64,000 nt of DNA from Sphingobacterium thalpophilum (GCF_038396785.1 NZ_CP151087.1:496001-560000), one strand, 5' to 3'. Shown: positions 37,232 to 46,650, numbered from the stretch's first letter. Made by a program: numbers and translations. Notes: generated by a model from the letters alone, not told the origin.

Positions 37232-37533
37232 ATTTTAATTGATTTCTATGGTTTTACATGTAGTAGCAAACAACAGCCTGTAAAAGTGAAAATTATAAAT
37301 TGGTTACCACTGAAGAGCGATCGAAACTATTATTGATCATTCACAAATATAATGCTAATAGAAAAAAGTACCGCAAAAACAAGTTCAACAAAATTGAATT
37401 GGGATCAAAACTAAAAAACACAAATAAACAATTCAACGATAAATAACTCGAAATATTGCAATATATCGCAATACTACAACGATTATAATGACAAATATTG
37501 CAGCATATAGCACAAAAACACTACATTTATAGC
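37232..37533. other. Divergent intergenic region with TTGCAATA-type repeats
   Basis: About 300 bp of AT-rich DNA between a GH130-like gene and a DeoR regulator. It has a perfect palindrome ATATTGCAATAT at 37453-37464, followed by ATCGCAATAC and, at 37494, ATATTGCAGCATA. These related short words near a regulator's start could be operators of that DeoR protein. No gene is seen. Confidence 0.4.
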
Positions 37534-38286
37534 ATGATATCCAAAGAAGAACGTCACGATTTTATATTAGTTAAAATCAAAAAGGAAAGGAAATTAGTAA
37601 TGACAGAGTTAGCGGCCGAACTTGGTGTCTCTGAGCATACCGTCCGACGTGATCTTAAAGAACTATCTGACGCTGGCTTGCTCCGCGCTATTCGAGGGGG
37701 AGCCACGTTACGGTCAAACTTACCATTCGATATATACTACCGAAATAACCTTGATGTTATGGAGAAACAAGCCATAGCAGAAAAATCGATCACACTATTG
37801 AAAGATCATCAAGTCGTCTTTTTTGACGGTGGCACAACAACACAGGCAATTGCTGGCAACATTCCAGATAGCCTAAACCTTACTGTGGTCACACATAGTC
37901 TCCCGATAGCCAATATACTTGCAAACCTCCCAAACATCAGCTTGATTTTCGCGGGTGGCGCTTTCTGCAAATCATCTCTTACGATGCAGGGACAGCAAAC
38001 TATTTCTACCTTTGAAGAAATATATGCGGATGTCAGCTTCATAGGTGTATGTAGCCTGGACCCCTATCGTGGACTTACGGCAAGAACTCGCGAAGAAACA
38101 GCTATCAAAAGAGTACTATGTAAAAATTCAATGAACATTGTTGCTGCCACAACGAGCAATAAGCTCGATACCCTGGCATCTTTTCTAACATGCCGCGCAT
38201 CTGATATCAGTTATTTAATTACAGAAAAGGATCCTTCTGATCGCATTTTGCAGCCTTATGTCGAACAAGGTATTACAATTTTATAA
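37534..38286 (+). CDS. DeoR/GlpR family transcriptional regulator
   Basis: A 250-residue sugar-phosphate-responsive repressor. N-terminal DeoR helix-turn-helix: KKERKLVMTELAAELGVSEHTVRRDLKEL (about residues 11-40, in pieces LAAELGVSEHTVRRDL), followed by GGATL and a DeoRC sensor domain with VFFDGGTTTQAIA and the C-terminal VAATTSNK. ATG 37534 is preferred to an upstream TTG because the family begins with MxxKEERHDFIL. It precedes the RpiA-like gene by 11 bp, so the two are likely co-transcribed, with the regulator probably sensing a pentose phosphate or related sugar phosphate. Confidence 0.92.
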   Translation: MISKEERHDFILVKIKKERKLVMTELAAELGVSEHTVRRDLKELSDAGLLRAIRGGATLRSNLPFDIYYRNNLDVMEKQAIAEKSITLLKDHQVVFFDGGTTTQAIAGNIPDSLNLTVVTHSLPIANILANLPNISLIFAGGAFCKSSLTMQGQQTISTFEEIYADVSFIGVCSLDPYRGLTARTREETAIKRVLCKNSMNIVAATTSNKLDTLASFLTCRASDISYLITEKDPSDRILQPYVEQGITIL

Positions 38287-38297
38287 GTTTACCATTT

Positions 38298-39029
38298 ATG
38301 AACAATCTCAAACAGGAAGCCGCCAAAGCTGCTCTTCAACTTTTAGAACCTGATCAATTCATTGGACTAGGTGTTGGATCAACAATAGCTTATTTCATTG
38401 AATTAATTGCCAGTAGGGTCAGTTTTAAATCCAGCCTGAAATTTACATCGCCTTCTTTGGAAACCAAAATACTGCTCCAAGAAAATGGTCTTATTTGTAT
38501 TGATAACAGTACCATAGCAACGCTGGATTATTATTTTGACAGCTGTGATCAGGTGGACATTCATTTAAATGCGTTCAAAAGTGGCGGCGGCGTACATACA
38601 GGTGAAAAGATTATGGCGAATATGGCAAAGCAATTTATTCTCTTGGTCGATGGCGCAAAGATGGTCGATAAACTGACCACAAAATATCCGCTATGTGTTG
38701 AAATTATTCCCGACGCCTGGCTATCGGTACTTAAAGAACTAAAATCAAGCTATTCTTCAGCGATATCAAACATTGTATTACGAAAATCTGAACAAAAATC
38801 GGGGCCTCTACTATCTGAGAGAGGTAATTTCCTGGCAGACATTTATTTTTCTAAACTGCCTGATATTTTTGATTTGAATAAACAAATCAAACTCATTACA
38901 GGCGTTGTAGAACATTCACTTTTTTATCAACTGTGTTCGGTATGTCTTCGAGCAACAGAAGATGGCGTAACACATCACTTTGCAAACCGCATTGTAGAAT
39001 CGAACACGGACAAAAAAAGCACGCAATAG
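38298..39029 (+). CDS. rpiA: Divergent ribose-5-phosphate isomerase A-like protein
   Basis: 243 residues with the RpiA fold motifs: GLGVGSTIAYFIE (about residues 23-35, phosphate loop), then FDSCDQVD in place of the usual DGADEID (about 76-83), KSGGGVHTGEKIMA (about 91-104, with the conserved Glu) and VDGAKMVDKL (about 117-126). The altered DGADE motif and the unusual C-terminus suggest a divergent paralogue that may act on another sugar phosphate. It follows a DeoR regulator and precedes a Gfo/Idh/MocA oxidoreductase. Confidence 0.75.
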   Translation: MNNLKQEAAKAALQLLEPDQFIGLGVGSTIAYFIELIASRVSFKSSLKFTSPSLETKILLQENGLICIDNSTIATLDYYFDSCDQVDIHLNAFKSGGGVHTGEKIMANMAKQFILLVDGAKMVDKLTTKYPLCVEIIPDAWLSVLKELKSSYSSAISNIVLRKSEQKSGPLLSERGNFLADIYFSKLPDIFDLNKQIKLITGVVEHSLFYQLCSVCLRATEDGVTHHFANRIVESNTDKKSTQ

Positions 39030-39091
39030 CATTAAATTTTATATTGAAGTCCAACAAGTAGCAAGACTGCGCTAAAATATTTTAAATCAAC

Positions 39092-40120
39092 ATGAAACAC
39101 ACTCAAATTAACACAGGAATACTAAGTTTTGGCATGTCAGGACGTGTTTTTCACGCGCCATTTATACATACCAATCCACATTTCAATCTCAGCGCTGTTG
39201 TAGAACGGTCGAAAAAAAACGCACATGAATTTTATCCGGCAATAAAAAGCTACGATAATATAACTGAATTACTAGCGGATGAAAGCATCGAACTGGTCAT
39301 TGTGAACACACCAAACTATACCCATTTCCAATATGCAAAAGACGCCCTAGAGGCAGGAAAACACGTTTTGATAGAAAAACCTGCCGTTGATGATTCTACA
39401 CAATTCGATACGCTTCTTGCCATCAGCAAAAAACAAGGAAAAGACTTATTTTTCTATCAAAACAGACGATATGATAGTCACTTTTTAGACATTAAAAAAG
39501 TGATCGAAAGTGGAGAATTAGGAAAGCTGATTGAAGTGCATTTCAGATTTGATCGCTATAAAATGGAATTGGGACAAAAATACTTTAAGGAAGATACGCA
39601 GTATATTTCCAATGGTATCACTTATGACCTAGGTCCGCACCTTATTGATCAGGCAATCTCACTTTTTGGAAAACCGGTTAAATTTACCAAGACAACATCC
39701 ATCAACAGACCCGATTCTAAAGTTGCAGATTATTTTCACTATCATCTTTATTATCCAGCTGGACTGAACGTGTATTTAACAGGCAGTTTACTTGTCGCCT
39801 CTCCGCAGCCCGCCTTTGTCTTACATGGTACAAAAGGGAGTTTTATCAAGAATATGACGGATGTGCAAGAACAGCAATTGCTAGATGGTATGTTGCCCGA
39901 CGATCCATCTTATGGCCTTGAGCCAGCCGGCCTCGAGGGAAAACTTGTTACGATAGACGTATCAAATCAAAAACATGAGTCTTTAGTAACGCCACATACA
40001 GGAGATTACAATCAGCTGTTTGAAGCCATTTATGAAAGCTTAAGAAATAATATCGATTACCCTATTAAAGCGGATCAGATTAAATGGCAGATTCAATTGC
40101 TTGAAGCTGAAAACACCTAA
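39092..40120 (+). CDS. Gfo/Idh/MocA family oxidoreductase
   Basis: A 342-residue NAD(P)-dependent sugar oxidoreductase. N-terminal Rossmann fold with GMSGRVFHAPFI (about residues 14-25), then the EKPA motif (about 94-97) that positions the nicotinamide, and a C-terminal GFO_IDH_MocA_C domain with the GITYDLGPHLIDQAISLFG segment (about 175-193) holding the active-site His. With the DeoR and RpiA-like genes upstream it may form a sugar or polyol catabolic unit, by context only. Confidence 0.92.
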   Translation: MKHTQINTGILSFGMSGRVFHAPFIHTNPHFNLSAVVERSKKNAHEFYPAIKSYDNITELLADESIELVIVNTPNYTHFQYAKDALEAGKHVLIEKPAVDDSTQFDTLLAISKKQGKDLFFYQNRRYDSHFLDIKKVIESGELGKLIEVHFRFDRYKMELGQKYFKEDTQYISNGITYDLGPHLIDQAISLFGKPVKFTKTTSINRPDSKVADYFHYHLYYPAGLNVYLTGSLLVASPQPAFVLHGTKGSFIKNMTDVQEQQLLDGMLPDDPSYGLEPAGLEGKLVTIDVSNQKHESLVTPHTGDYNQLFEAIYESLRNNIDYPIKADQIKWQIQLLEAENT

Positions 40121-40134
40121 GTTTTTAAACAATC

Positions 40135-40177
40135 AAATGGCAGCACGGTTCAAGAAAAATAATAGGTGCTGCCATTT
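40135..40177. terminator. Bidirectional terminator between Gfo/Idh and cation transporter genes
   Basis: AAATGGCAGCAC at 40135-40146 pairs with GTGCTGCCATTT at 40166-40177 (19-nt loop), followed by T on the plus strand and by an A/T tract on the minus side. It serves the convergent genes at 40120 and 40178. Confidence 0.75.
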
Positions 40178-41071
40178 TTAATTTGATTCCCAAAGGCATT
40201 CGTCCGGTTCAATATGGATCATCACATGACCAAGATCAGGAATATGCGCAACCAAGTGGTCTTTGAGTTTATGCGCCAGCTCATGCCCTTCTCTTACCGT
40301 AATTTCACTATCGACAATAGCGTGCAGATCGACGTGATATTTAGCCCCCGATTTGCGGACAAAACATTTTTCCGTGGCTTTTATCCCATATACTTTTAAT
40401 GCTTCTTGCCGGATATTGTCAATGACCTCATCGTATACATTTTCATCCATGATCTCGCCAAGCGCCGGTCTGAAAATATGGTAACAGTTATAAAGTATAA
40501 ATCCAGCGGCAAATAATGCCGCGTAGTCATCCGCATTTTCATATCCCTTTCCGAGCAACAATGCAATAGATATCCCAATGAAAGCTGCAACTGACGTTAT
40601 CGCATCGCTTCGATGATGCCAAGCGTCTGCACGAAGTGAAGAACTATTAGTTTCTTTACTTTTCTTCATAACGATCCTATAAGAAATCTCTTTCCACACA
40701 ATGATCCCACCCAGAACAAATAAGGTCCAAGGCTTTGGCAGGTCATGTGGCGTTCCTATATTCTCAATACTTTCATAAGCGATTATGGTTGCAGAAACAA
40801 TAAGAAAACCAACGACAATAAATGTAATGAGTGGTTCTACCCGACCATGGCCATAAGGGTGATTGTCGTCGGCAGGTCGTTGCGCATATTTTAAACCGAG
40901 GAGCACTAGAAATGAAGAGAAAATATCTGCCGTTGACTCAATTGCATCCGCTATCAGCGCATAAGAGTTTCCAAAGAAACCAGCTAACCATTTTAATAAT
41001 GCCAGTGATGCATTACCTACAATACTAAAATAAGTCGTTCTGACTGCAGTCTGCTCTTGAAGTTCGGACAT
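40178..41071 (-). CDS. Cation diffusion facilitator family transporter
   Basis: A 297-residue inner-membrane antiporter for divalent metals (Zn, Fe, Mn or similar). The metal-site motifs are ADAIESTADIF in TM2 (about residues 41-51), HPYGHGRVE in the loop (about 71-79) and RADAWHHRSDA in TM5 (about 145-155). About six helices then a cytosolic C-terminal domain with HVDLHAIVD and HVMIHIEPDE histidines, typical of the dimeric metal-sensing tail. Metal specificity is not predictable from sequence here. Confidence 0.93.
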   Translation of the reverse strand: MSELQEQTAVRTTYFSIVGNASLALLKWLAGFFGNSYALIADAIESTADIFSSFLVLLGLKYAQRPADDNHPYGHGRVEPLITFIVVGFLIVSATIIAYESIENIGTPHDLPKPWTLFVLGGIIVWKEISYRIVMKKSKETNSSSLRADAWHHRSDAITSVAAFIGISIALLLGKGYENADDYAALFAAGFILYNCYHIFRPALGEIMDENVYDEVIDNIRQEALKVYGIKATEKCFVRKSGAKYHVDLHAIVDSEITVREGHELAHKLKDHLVAHIPDLGHVMIHIEPDECLWESN

Positions 41072-41164
41072 AGCTATAAATTAACTTGACACCGCGAAAA
41101 TACTGTTTTTCTTTTCAAATTCTATTCTCCAGCTATAGAAAATAGTGATCACAACCTTCGAGCT

Positions 41165-41749
41165 TTAGCTACCGCTCGCGATATCCTCCAATGCTTTTTT
41201 TATCTCAGGGGCCCCATAGTCACGGCTTCCTTCCAGACGCTCTACGATCTTACCCGCTTTATCCAAGATAACCGTTGTTGGTATGGACTGTCCTAAGAAT
41301 TCTGCAGGAATTTCACCCGCTGCTATGTAAAGTGGTAGATCATACTTGTTTTCGGCCATGAATGCTGAAGACTTTTCCATGTCGCCATCAATATCTACCA
41401 TGAGAAAAACGATATCTTTATTATCTTTAAGCGATTGCCTAAGCTGGTCAATAGAAGGTAGTTCATGAATACATGGGGGACACCAGGTCGCCCAGAAATT
41501 AATAAACACGACCTTACCTTTTAAAGCACTTAATTGAAGAACCTTACCCTCTTTATCCTTAAAAGATAACTCCTGCGTTGTGGTTGCAGTGTCAGCAATA
41601 GCTTCAGCAGGTCCCTCTACCTTTTCGGCCTTGGCCTCATTTTTAGTGCCTGTGTTTCCACAGCCAAAAAATAAACTGGTCGATAAAGCCGCAAGACCAA
41701 AAAAAATAATTCCTTTATTATACCTAATATTCATCGTCTTCTGTTTCAT
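41165..41749 (-). CDS. TlpA-like thioredoxin-fold lipoprotein
   Basis: A 194-residue membrane-anchored reductase. Signal peptide with lipobox FFGC near residue 29, an Ala/Glu-rich linker, then a TlpA/ResA-like thioredoxin domain with the active site NFWATWCPPC (about residues 87-96) and the cis-Pro loop IPTTVILD (about 154-161). Such proteins reduce apocytochrome c or other periplasmic disulfides. It stands alone; ATG 41734 (MNIRYNKG) is an alternative start. Confidence 0.9.
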   Translation of the reverse strand: MKQKTMNIRYNKGIIFFGLAALSTSLFFGCGNTGTKNEAKAEKVEGPAEAIADTATTTQELSFKDKEGKVLQLSALKGKVVFINFWATWCPPCIHELPSIDQLRQSLKDNKDIVFLMVDIDGDMEKSSAFMAENKYDLPLYIAAGEIPAEFLGQSIPTTVILDKAGKIVERLEGSRDYGAPEIKKALEDIASGS

Positions 41750-42010
41750 TAAATTATGCTATTTACAAATATATTACTGTCCACCAATCGCGGAGACCTC
41801 GTCTATCCAATCCTTCTGGGAGAAATTTCTCAAAACATTAGCTAATTTAACCTTAATTATTCAAGACCACAAGTATTACACACAACTCCACAACATAAAC
41901 CATTGATCAATAACAAAATAAGCAACAATAAAAAAAAAATAACAAGAACTTTTCCGACATTTAAGCGCGTGAACATATCGTTGATCAAAAGACAATTAAT
42001 TGAATACACC

Positions 42011-43042
42011 ATGAATCTCCCAGCAAATCATTTCAAAAAATGCGTATCAATATGTTTCCTGTTATTCATCACCATCCAGCTTAATTTCGGACAATCCAAC
42101 TCAACTAAATTCAACAAACTATATCAGCTAATAGCATCAAAAGATTTCTTCACTGCCCGCGACCTGTTTAGGGTAAATAAACCTTTCTTAAACGCCAATG
42201 AGCAAGTTTTTATTTTGGCAATACTCGATAACGCCTTTAACAAACCCATCGCTTCAAACAAAAAAATAGCACTATTGAGCGCAGCAACAGAAGAATTACC
42301 CGACACACTGCGACTAAAATTATGGCGTGTTCAGGAAGATAATTTTGTCAAACTGAAAGATTACGCGGGGGCAAAACAGACAATCCAGAAAATCCTACTC
42401 GACTTCGATCCTTTGCTGTCAACAGATACAAGAGCGGATCTCAGAAACAATCTAAAAATCTGGTCAGCACTTGAACATGTGCGGCCACAGCTTATAGAGA
42501 TCAACGCCGATACCCGTCTTAAAATGACGAAAGATAAAGCCGGGTTGAAGAATCTAACACTAACAGTCAACGGCGATACGGCAAGTTTTATATTTGATAC
42601 CGGAGCAAACCTATCGACAGTCACAGAGTCCGTGGCCAAACGTCTTCATATCGATCTTATCCGTGCAGATATTGATGTAGACGCCGTTACCGGTGTTTCT
42701 ATCAAAGCCGATTTGGCCGTTTGTAAACAATTAAAACTTGGTAGCATCAACATTTCAAACGCAATATTCCTGGTTTTCCCAGACAGCGCACTTTGTATCC
42801 CGCAAATTGGCTATCAGATCAATGGTATAATAGGCTTCCCTGTTATTGAAGCACTGCAAGAAGTACAGCTTACACAGGATGATTTTTTTATTGTGCCCAA
42901 GATACCTACAGTTTCATGGAAAGCATCAAATCTTGCAATAGATGGGTTATCACCGCTTATTGCCATTGACGGAAAGCACTATACTTTTGATACAGGAGCT
43001 GAAAAAACAATCCTTTATGCACCATTTATCCAATTTAATTAA
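42011..43042 (+). CDS. Retropepsin-like aspartic protease family, apparently short at the C-terminus
   Basis: A 343-residue exported protein from ATG 42011 (signal peptide with hydrophobic residues about 11-25, ending NFGQ). Residues 30-150 look TPR-like helical. Two aspartyl protease motifs are visible: FIFDTGANLSTV (about 196-207) and TFDTGAEKTILY (about 324-335), the two catalytic halves of a pepsin-like or tandem retropepsin fold. Only eight residues follow the second DTG, whereas the motif is normally followed by 60 or more residues of the domain, so the C-terminus seems truncated. Confidence 0.7.
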   Translation: MNLPANHFKKCVSICFLLFITIQLNFGQSNSTKFNKLYQLIASKDFFTARDLFRVNKPFLNANEQVFILAILDNAFNKPIASNKKIALLSAATEELPDTLRLKLWRVQEDNFVKLKDYAGAKQTIQKILLDFDPLLSTDTRADLRNNLKIWSALEHVRPQLIEINADTRLKMTKDKAGLKNLTLTVNGDTASFIFDTGANLSTVTESVAKRLHIDLIRADIDVDAVTGVSIKADLAVCKQLKLGSINISNAIFLVFPDSALCIPQIGYQINGIIGFPVIEALQEVQLTQDDFFIVPKIPTVSWKASNLAIDGLSPLIAIDGKHYTFDTGAEKTILYAPFIQFN

Positions 43043-43077
43043 CAGAAAGCTAAGTTCGGTTTAGTCTCATCACAATA

Positions 43078-43131
43078 CCCCATAAAAAACCCCTAAAGGT
43101 TGGAGAAAACTTTTAGGGTGTTTTTATGGGG
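43078..43131. terminator. Bidirectional terminator hairpin
   Basis: A long interrupted stem: CCCCATAAAAA ... CCCCTAAA, with a GTTGGAGAAAA loop region, then TTTTAGGG ... TTTTTATGGGG. It lies between the convergent retropepsin and copper chaperone genes and has a T/A run on either side. Confidence 0.75.
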
Positions 43132-43152
43132 TTCTATAGATTTATTGAACAA

Positions 43153-43374
43153 TTAGGCGGAGCAGGCCGTGGCATTAAAGCCCTTCTTTTTGATAATTTC
43201 AATGATTTCTTCCTCCGAAACGCCTTCAGCTTTTACAGTCAGAATTTTGTCTGCATTTGTGGTGTCAACATTCCATTCATAGATACCGTCTACACTATCC
43301 AGATCAGCGCTTACTTTGGACACGCATCCCCCACAAGTAAGGTTTGTTTTAAATTGAAATTCTTTGCTTTCCAT
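43153..43374 (-). CDS. Heavy-metal-associated (HMA) domain protein, probable copper chaperone
   Basis: A 73-residue beta-alpha-beta-beta-alpha-beta ferredoxin-like domain. The metal-binding motif is NLTCGGCVSKV (about residues 11-21, a CxxC), and the domain ends KKGFNATACSA. It would deliver Cu(I) to the P-type ATPase encoded 142 bp upstream on the same strand; the A/T-rich gap between them may hold a weak promoter. Confidence 0.88.
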   Translation of the reverse strand: MESKEFQFKTNLTCGGCVSKVSADLDSVDGIYEWNVDTTNADKILTVKAEGVSEEEIIEIIKKKGFNATACSA

Positions 43375-43516
43375 GTTATTTAATTTTAATGTTATTAATC
43401 TATTTAATTATCTATACAAATATCCCTTTAATTCGATGGGTTGTACTTACAGTTTTTCTATTTTGTTTTGCAATATTTACCGTTTAAGATGAGGTCTAGA
43501 CCTCAACCATAGTTAG

Positions 43517-45934
43517 CTATTTTTTCCAGCGAAGTCGCAAGCTATTACTGACAACACTTACACTACTCAATGCCATTGCAGCTCCAGCTATCATCGGGTT
43601 TAAAAGGAAACCATTGAATGGATACAGAATACCTGCAGCGAGGGGAATCCCAATTAAATTATAAATAAACGCCCAGAACAAATTTTGTTTAATCGTCGCG
43701 ACCGTTTGTTTCGAAAGTCGAATGGCCTGCGGTATCTTCGTCAAATCAGATGAAATAATTGTCATTTTTGCTACATCCATTGCAATATCACTTCCCTTCC
43801 CCATTGCAATACTGACATCGGCCGTTGCTAAGGCTGTACTGTCATTAATACCGTCCCCAACCATAGCGACCACCTGCCCTCTTTGCTGCAATTCTTTAAC
43901 AAAATCAGCTTTGTGCTCTGGCAATACTTCCGCTTTGTAATGCTGAAGACCTGTTTCCGCGGCAATGGCCCTAGCCGTAGCCTCGTTGTCACCAGTCAGC
44001 ATATATAGCTCAATGCCCATGGCCTGCATCTCCTTGATAGCACGCACAGAAGTTTCCTTAATCCGGTCCGCAATGGCTATTACCGCTAACGCAGTATGAC
44101 TGTTGGCAAACCAGATCACTGTTTTGGATTGATTTTCCCACTGGGTGCCATGTTCCATCAAATCCGTCGGAATTGTAATCCCATTCTCATCCAACAACCT
44201 GCGATTACCTACAGAGTACGTTTCGATTCCATCACTGCCTTTAACACCTTTCCCAGTAATACTTTCGATAAAGGATATTGGAGTAGCTTTTACATCTTTA
44301 AAATACCCGACTACAGCTTCTGCCAATGGATGCTCTGACTGTTTCTCCAGGCTCAACAAGATACCTTTCAAACTATCCTCATCATTTTTCCAATAAAGGT
44401 CAGTGACCACAGGCTTTCCTTCCGTAATGGTGCCGGTTTTATCCAAAACAACTGTATTTACCTTTTTGGCCAGCTCCAGACTTTCCGCATCTTTAATTAA
44501 AATACCCTGCTCAGCTCCCTTACCCACTCCAACCATGATTGCTGTGGGAGTTGCTAAACCTAGTGCGCAAGGACAAGCAATAACCAAAACCGTTACTGCC
44601 GCCATTAAACCCTGTACCAGATGGTTTTCTCCACCTAAAGTAAACCACAGTAGAAAAGTTAAAATAGCAATACCAATGACAATAGGAACGAATACAGCAG
44701 CAATTCGATCGACCAGTTTTTGCACAGGGGCCTTGCTTCCTTGTGCATCCTGTACCATTTTAATGATTTGGGCAAGCATTGTTTCCCGGCCAACTTTTGT
44801 AGCTTTGAACTGAAAACTGCCCTTCTGGTTGATCGTCCCTGCAAATACCTGCTCATTGCCCATTTTTAAAACAGGGACCGGCTCTCCGCTTAACATACTT
44901 TCGTCAACATAGGAATTTCCGCTGATAACAACCCCATCAACGGCGATCTTCTCCCCTGGTTTCACCAGAATAATATCGCCAGTATTAACGGCTTCTATAG
45001 CGACCTGACGCTCTGTTCCATCCGATTGAATGACCATCACCGTCTTAGGCTGCAGGCCCATTAGCTTTTTAATGGCGGATGAGGTGTTACCTTTAGCCTT
45101 CTCTTCCAGTAGTTTACCCAATAAAATAAAAGCAATGACGACTGAGGCGGCCTCAAAATACACATGTGCATGCAAGCCACGCTGATGCCAAAATTCAGCA
45201 AAGAGCATATTAAACATACTAAAGATGTAGGCTATTCCCGTGCTTAACGCAACAAGCGTATCCATATTGGCCGAACGATGTTTTGCCTGTTTCCACGCGT
45301 TGACAAAAAAGTCCTTGCCCAGCCAAAGAACTACTGGCGTGGAAAACAGCCACATAATAGGATTTGCGTACGGCATATCCATAAAGAACATACCTATCAC
45401 GACCACGGGAAGCGAAAGTATTACTGCCCATCGAGTTTTGATTTTAAGCTTACGGAATTTCTCGGCGTGAATAGCCTCCAACGTTTTCTGCTGAGTAGAT
45501 TCATCTTCGATTAATAAATCATAGCCACCAGCCTGAACCGCTTTCTGGATTTTTAAATGATCCGTAATATTAGGCAAATACTCCACCGTAAGGTTTCCTG
45601 TTGCAAAATTTACAGACGCATTGACAACCCCTTGTTCATATTTCGCCATACTTTCAGCGCTACTGGCGCAGGAGGCACAAGTCATCCCAAGAACTGGAAA
45701 TGTTTTGGTTAATGTAGAAACACCATAACCAAGATCTTTGATCGTTTTTACACTGCTAACAACGGCTTCACTATCCTTCGGTACGATAGCAGCTCTGTGG
45801 TTATTCAATTCCACCCGATAGCTCGCTAGGCCTTTAACTTGGGCTAGTCCTTTTTCGACAATTGATGCACAATGTTCGCTTTCAACATCTTCTAAAGGTA
45901 GATAAACCGTATCCTTATAAATATCTGTCGCCAT
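43517..45934 (-). CDS. copA: Copper-translocating P-type ATPase
   Basis: An 805-residue P1B-1 ATPase exporting Cu(I). Two N-terminal HMA domains: the first (about residues 8-70) has only one Cys (SEHCAS) and lacks CxxC, the second has GMTCASCASS (about 83-92). TM Cu site CPCALGLATP (about 451-460), phosphorylation motif DKTGTITEG (about 496-504), and the hinge MVGDGINDSTALATADVSIAMG in pieces (about 690-705). Length is normal. The neighbour chaperone supports copper specificity. Confidence 0.95.
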   Translation of the reverse strand: MATDIYKDTVYLPLEDVESEHCASIVEKGLAQVKGLASYRVELNNHRAAIVPKDSEAVVSSVKTIKDLGYGVSTLTKTFPVLGMTCASCASSAESMAKYEQGVVNASVNFATGNLTVEYLPNITDHLKIQKAVQAGGYDLLIEDESTQQKTLEAIHAEKFRKLKIKTRWAVILSLPVVVIGMFFMDMPYANPIMWLFSTPVVLWLGKDFFVNAWKQAKHRSANMDTLVALSTGIAYIFSMFNMLFAEFWHQRGLHAHVYFEAASVVIAFILLGKLLEEKAKGNTSSAIKKLMGLQPKTVMVIQSDGTERQVAIEAVNTGDIILVKPGEKIAVDGVVISGNSYVDESMLSGEPVPVLKMGNEQVFAGTINQKGSFQFKATKVGRETMLAQIIKMVQDAQGSKAPVQKLVDRIAAVFVPIVIGIAILTFLLWFTLGGENHLVQGLMAAVTVLVIACPCALGLATPTAIMVGVGKGAEQGILIKDAESLELAKKVNTVVLDKTGTITEGKPVVTDLYWKNDEDSLKGILLSLEKQSEHPLAEAVVGYFKDVKATPISFIESITGKGVKGSDGIETYSVGNRRLLDENGITIPTDLMEHGTQWENQSKTVIWFANSHTALAVIAIADRIKETSVRAIKEMQAMGIELYMLTGDNEATARAIAAETGLQHYKAEVLPEHKADFVKELQQRGQVVAMVGDGINDSTALATADVSIAMGKGSDIAMDVAKMTIISSDLTKIPQAIRLSKQTVATIKQNLFWAFIYNLIGIPLAAGILYPFNGFLLNPMIAGAAMALSSVSVVSNSLRLRWKK

Positions 45935-46080
45935 AACTTATTGTTTAATTTTACACAACAAATTTGGCCACAAATAAGATTAAAGTCATTACACAATTAA
46001 GGAATTGATTTGTAAAATTTACTCGATAATAAAATACGAAAGGTCAAGCTCAATGGAAAAATCATATGGAGAACTCTTCT

Positions 46081-46341
46081 TTAGCTTTCAATTTTCTCAA
46101 CAAAACCATAGATAATGTAATCACCCCGTTCTTCGAGTTTAATCTTTTCCATTCCACTCCAGCCGGATGCACTGGTATCTTCATCGATAAAATTTTGAAT
46201 TCTGTCAAATGCGACACCGATCTTTGTTTTCCCATCTCCATAGATTTGATATCTCGCAGAGGTCTGCCAGCTTACTTTTTTTCTAAATAACCGTAAACCT
46301 TCTCTTTTCAAAAAACCATACATTTCATTAGATAAATTCAT
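46081..46341 (-). CDS. Hypothetical protein
   Basis: 86 residues from ATG 46341. The composition is balanced with mixed hydrophobic and charged residues (for example the FLKREGLRLFRKK stretch and QIYGDGKTKIGVAFDR), so it looks like a real globular protein. I do not recognise the family. It lies between copA and the RiPP locus, on the copA strand, and may not be part of either. Confidence 0.5.
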   Translation of the reverse strand: MNLSNEMYGFLKREGLRLFRKKVSWQTSARYQIYGDGKTKIGVAFDRIQNFIDEDTSASGWSGMEKIKLEERGDYIIYGFVEKIES

Positions 46342-46518
46342 ATTCTCATTTGTTTTACGCGCCCACACTACTCACCTATTTTTTTGGTAGATGCTTTTTT
46401 GGTTTAAGGAATTACCTCAAGCCCTCTCGTTGGTTTATCTATTTAAGCTACATGGCTTTAATGGCTAAAGAAATGGTTTTTTGATGCTAAAATAGACGAA
46501 TCTAAGATAACGAACCAG

Positions 46519-46650
46519 ATGGAATACTACAATGAAGCTACTGCTGTTTCATCGTACTCAAATGCTATTTCGTCGAATTTTCCAATAGCATACGATGGAC
46601 CTTCTTTCAATGCTCATTATAATCTGGCAGACTATTCGAACAGCATCTAA
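46519..46650 (+). CDS. Candidate short peptide, Ser/Tyr/Asn-rich (43 residues)
   Basis: A small ORF from ATG 46519 to TAA 46648. The 43 residues contain about nine Ser, one Thr, six Tyr and many Asn and Ala, with no Cys, Lys or Arg. It is on the same strand and 146 bp before the peptide at 46796. It could be a Ser-rich RiPP-type substrate of the nearby dehydratase, or an unrelated peptide, or chance; a longer opposite-strand frame overlaps it. No recognisable leader motif. Confidence 0.35.
   Translation: MEYYNEATAVSSYSNAISSNFPIAYDGPSFNAHYNLADYSNSI

Noticed and set aside
46066..46290. Plus-strand frame opposite the hypothetical gene at 46081-46341
   Set aside because: Composition and low-complexity Phe/Leu stretches look like the shadow of the minus-strand gene.
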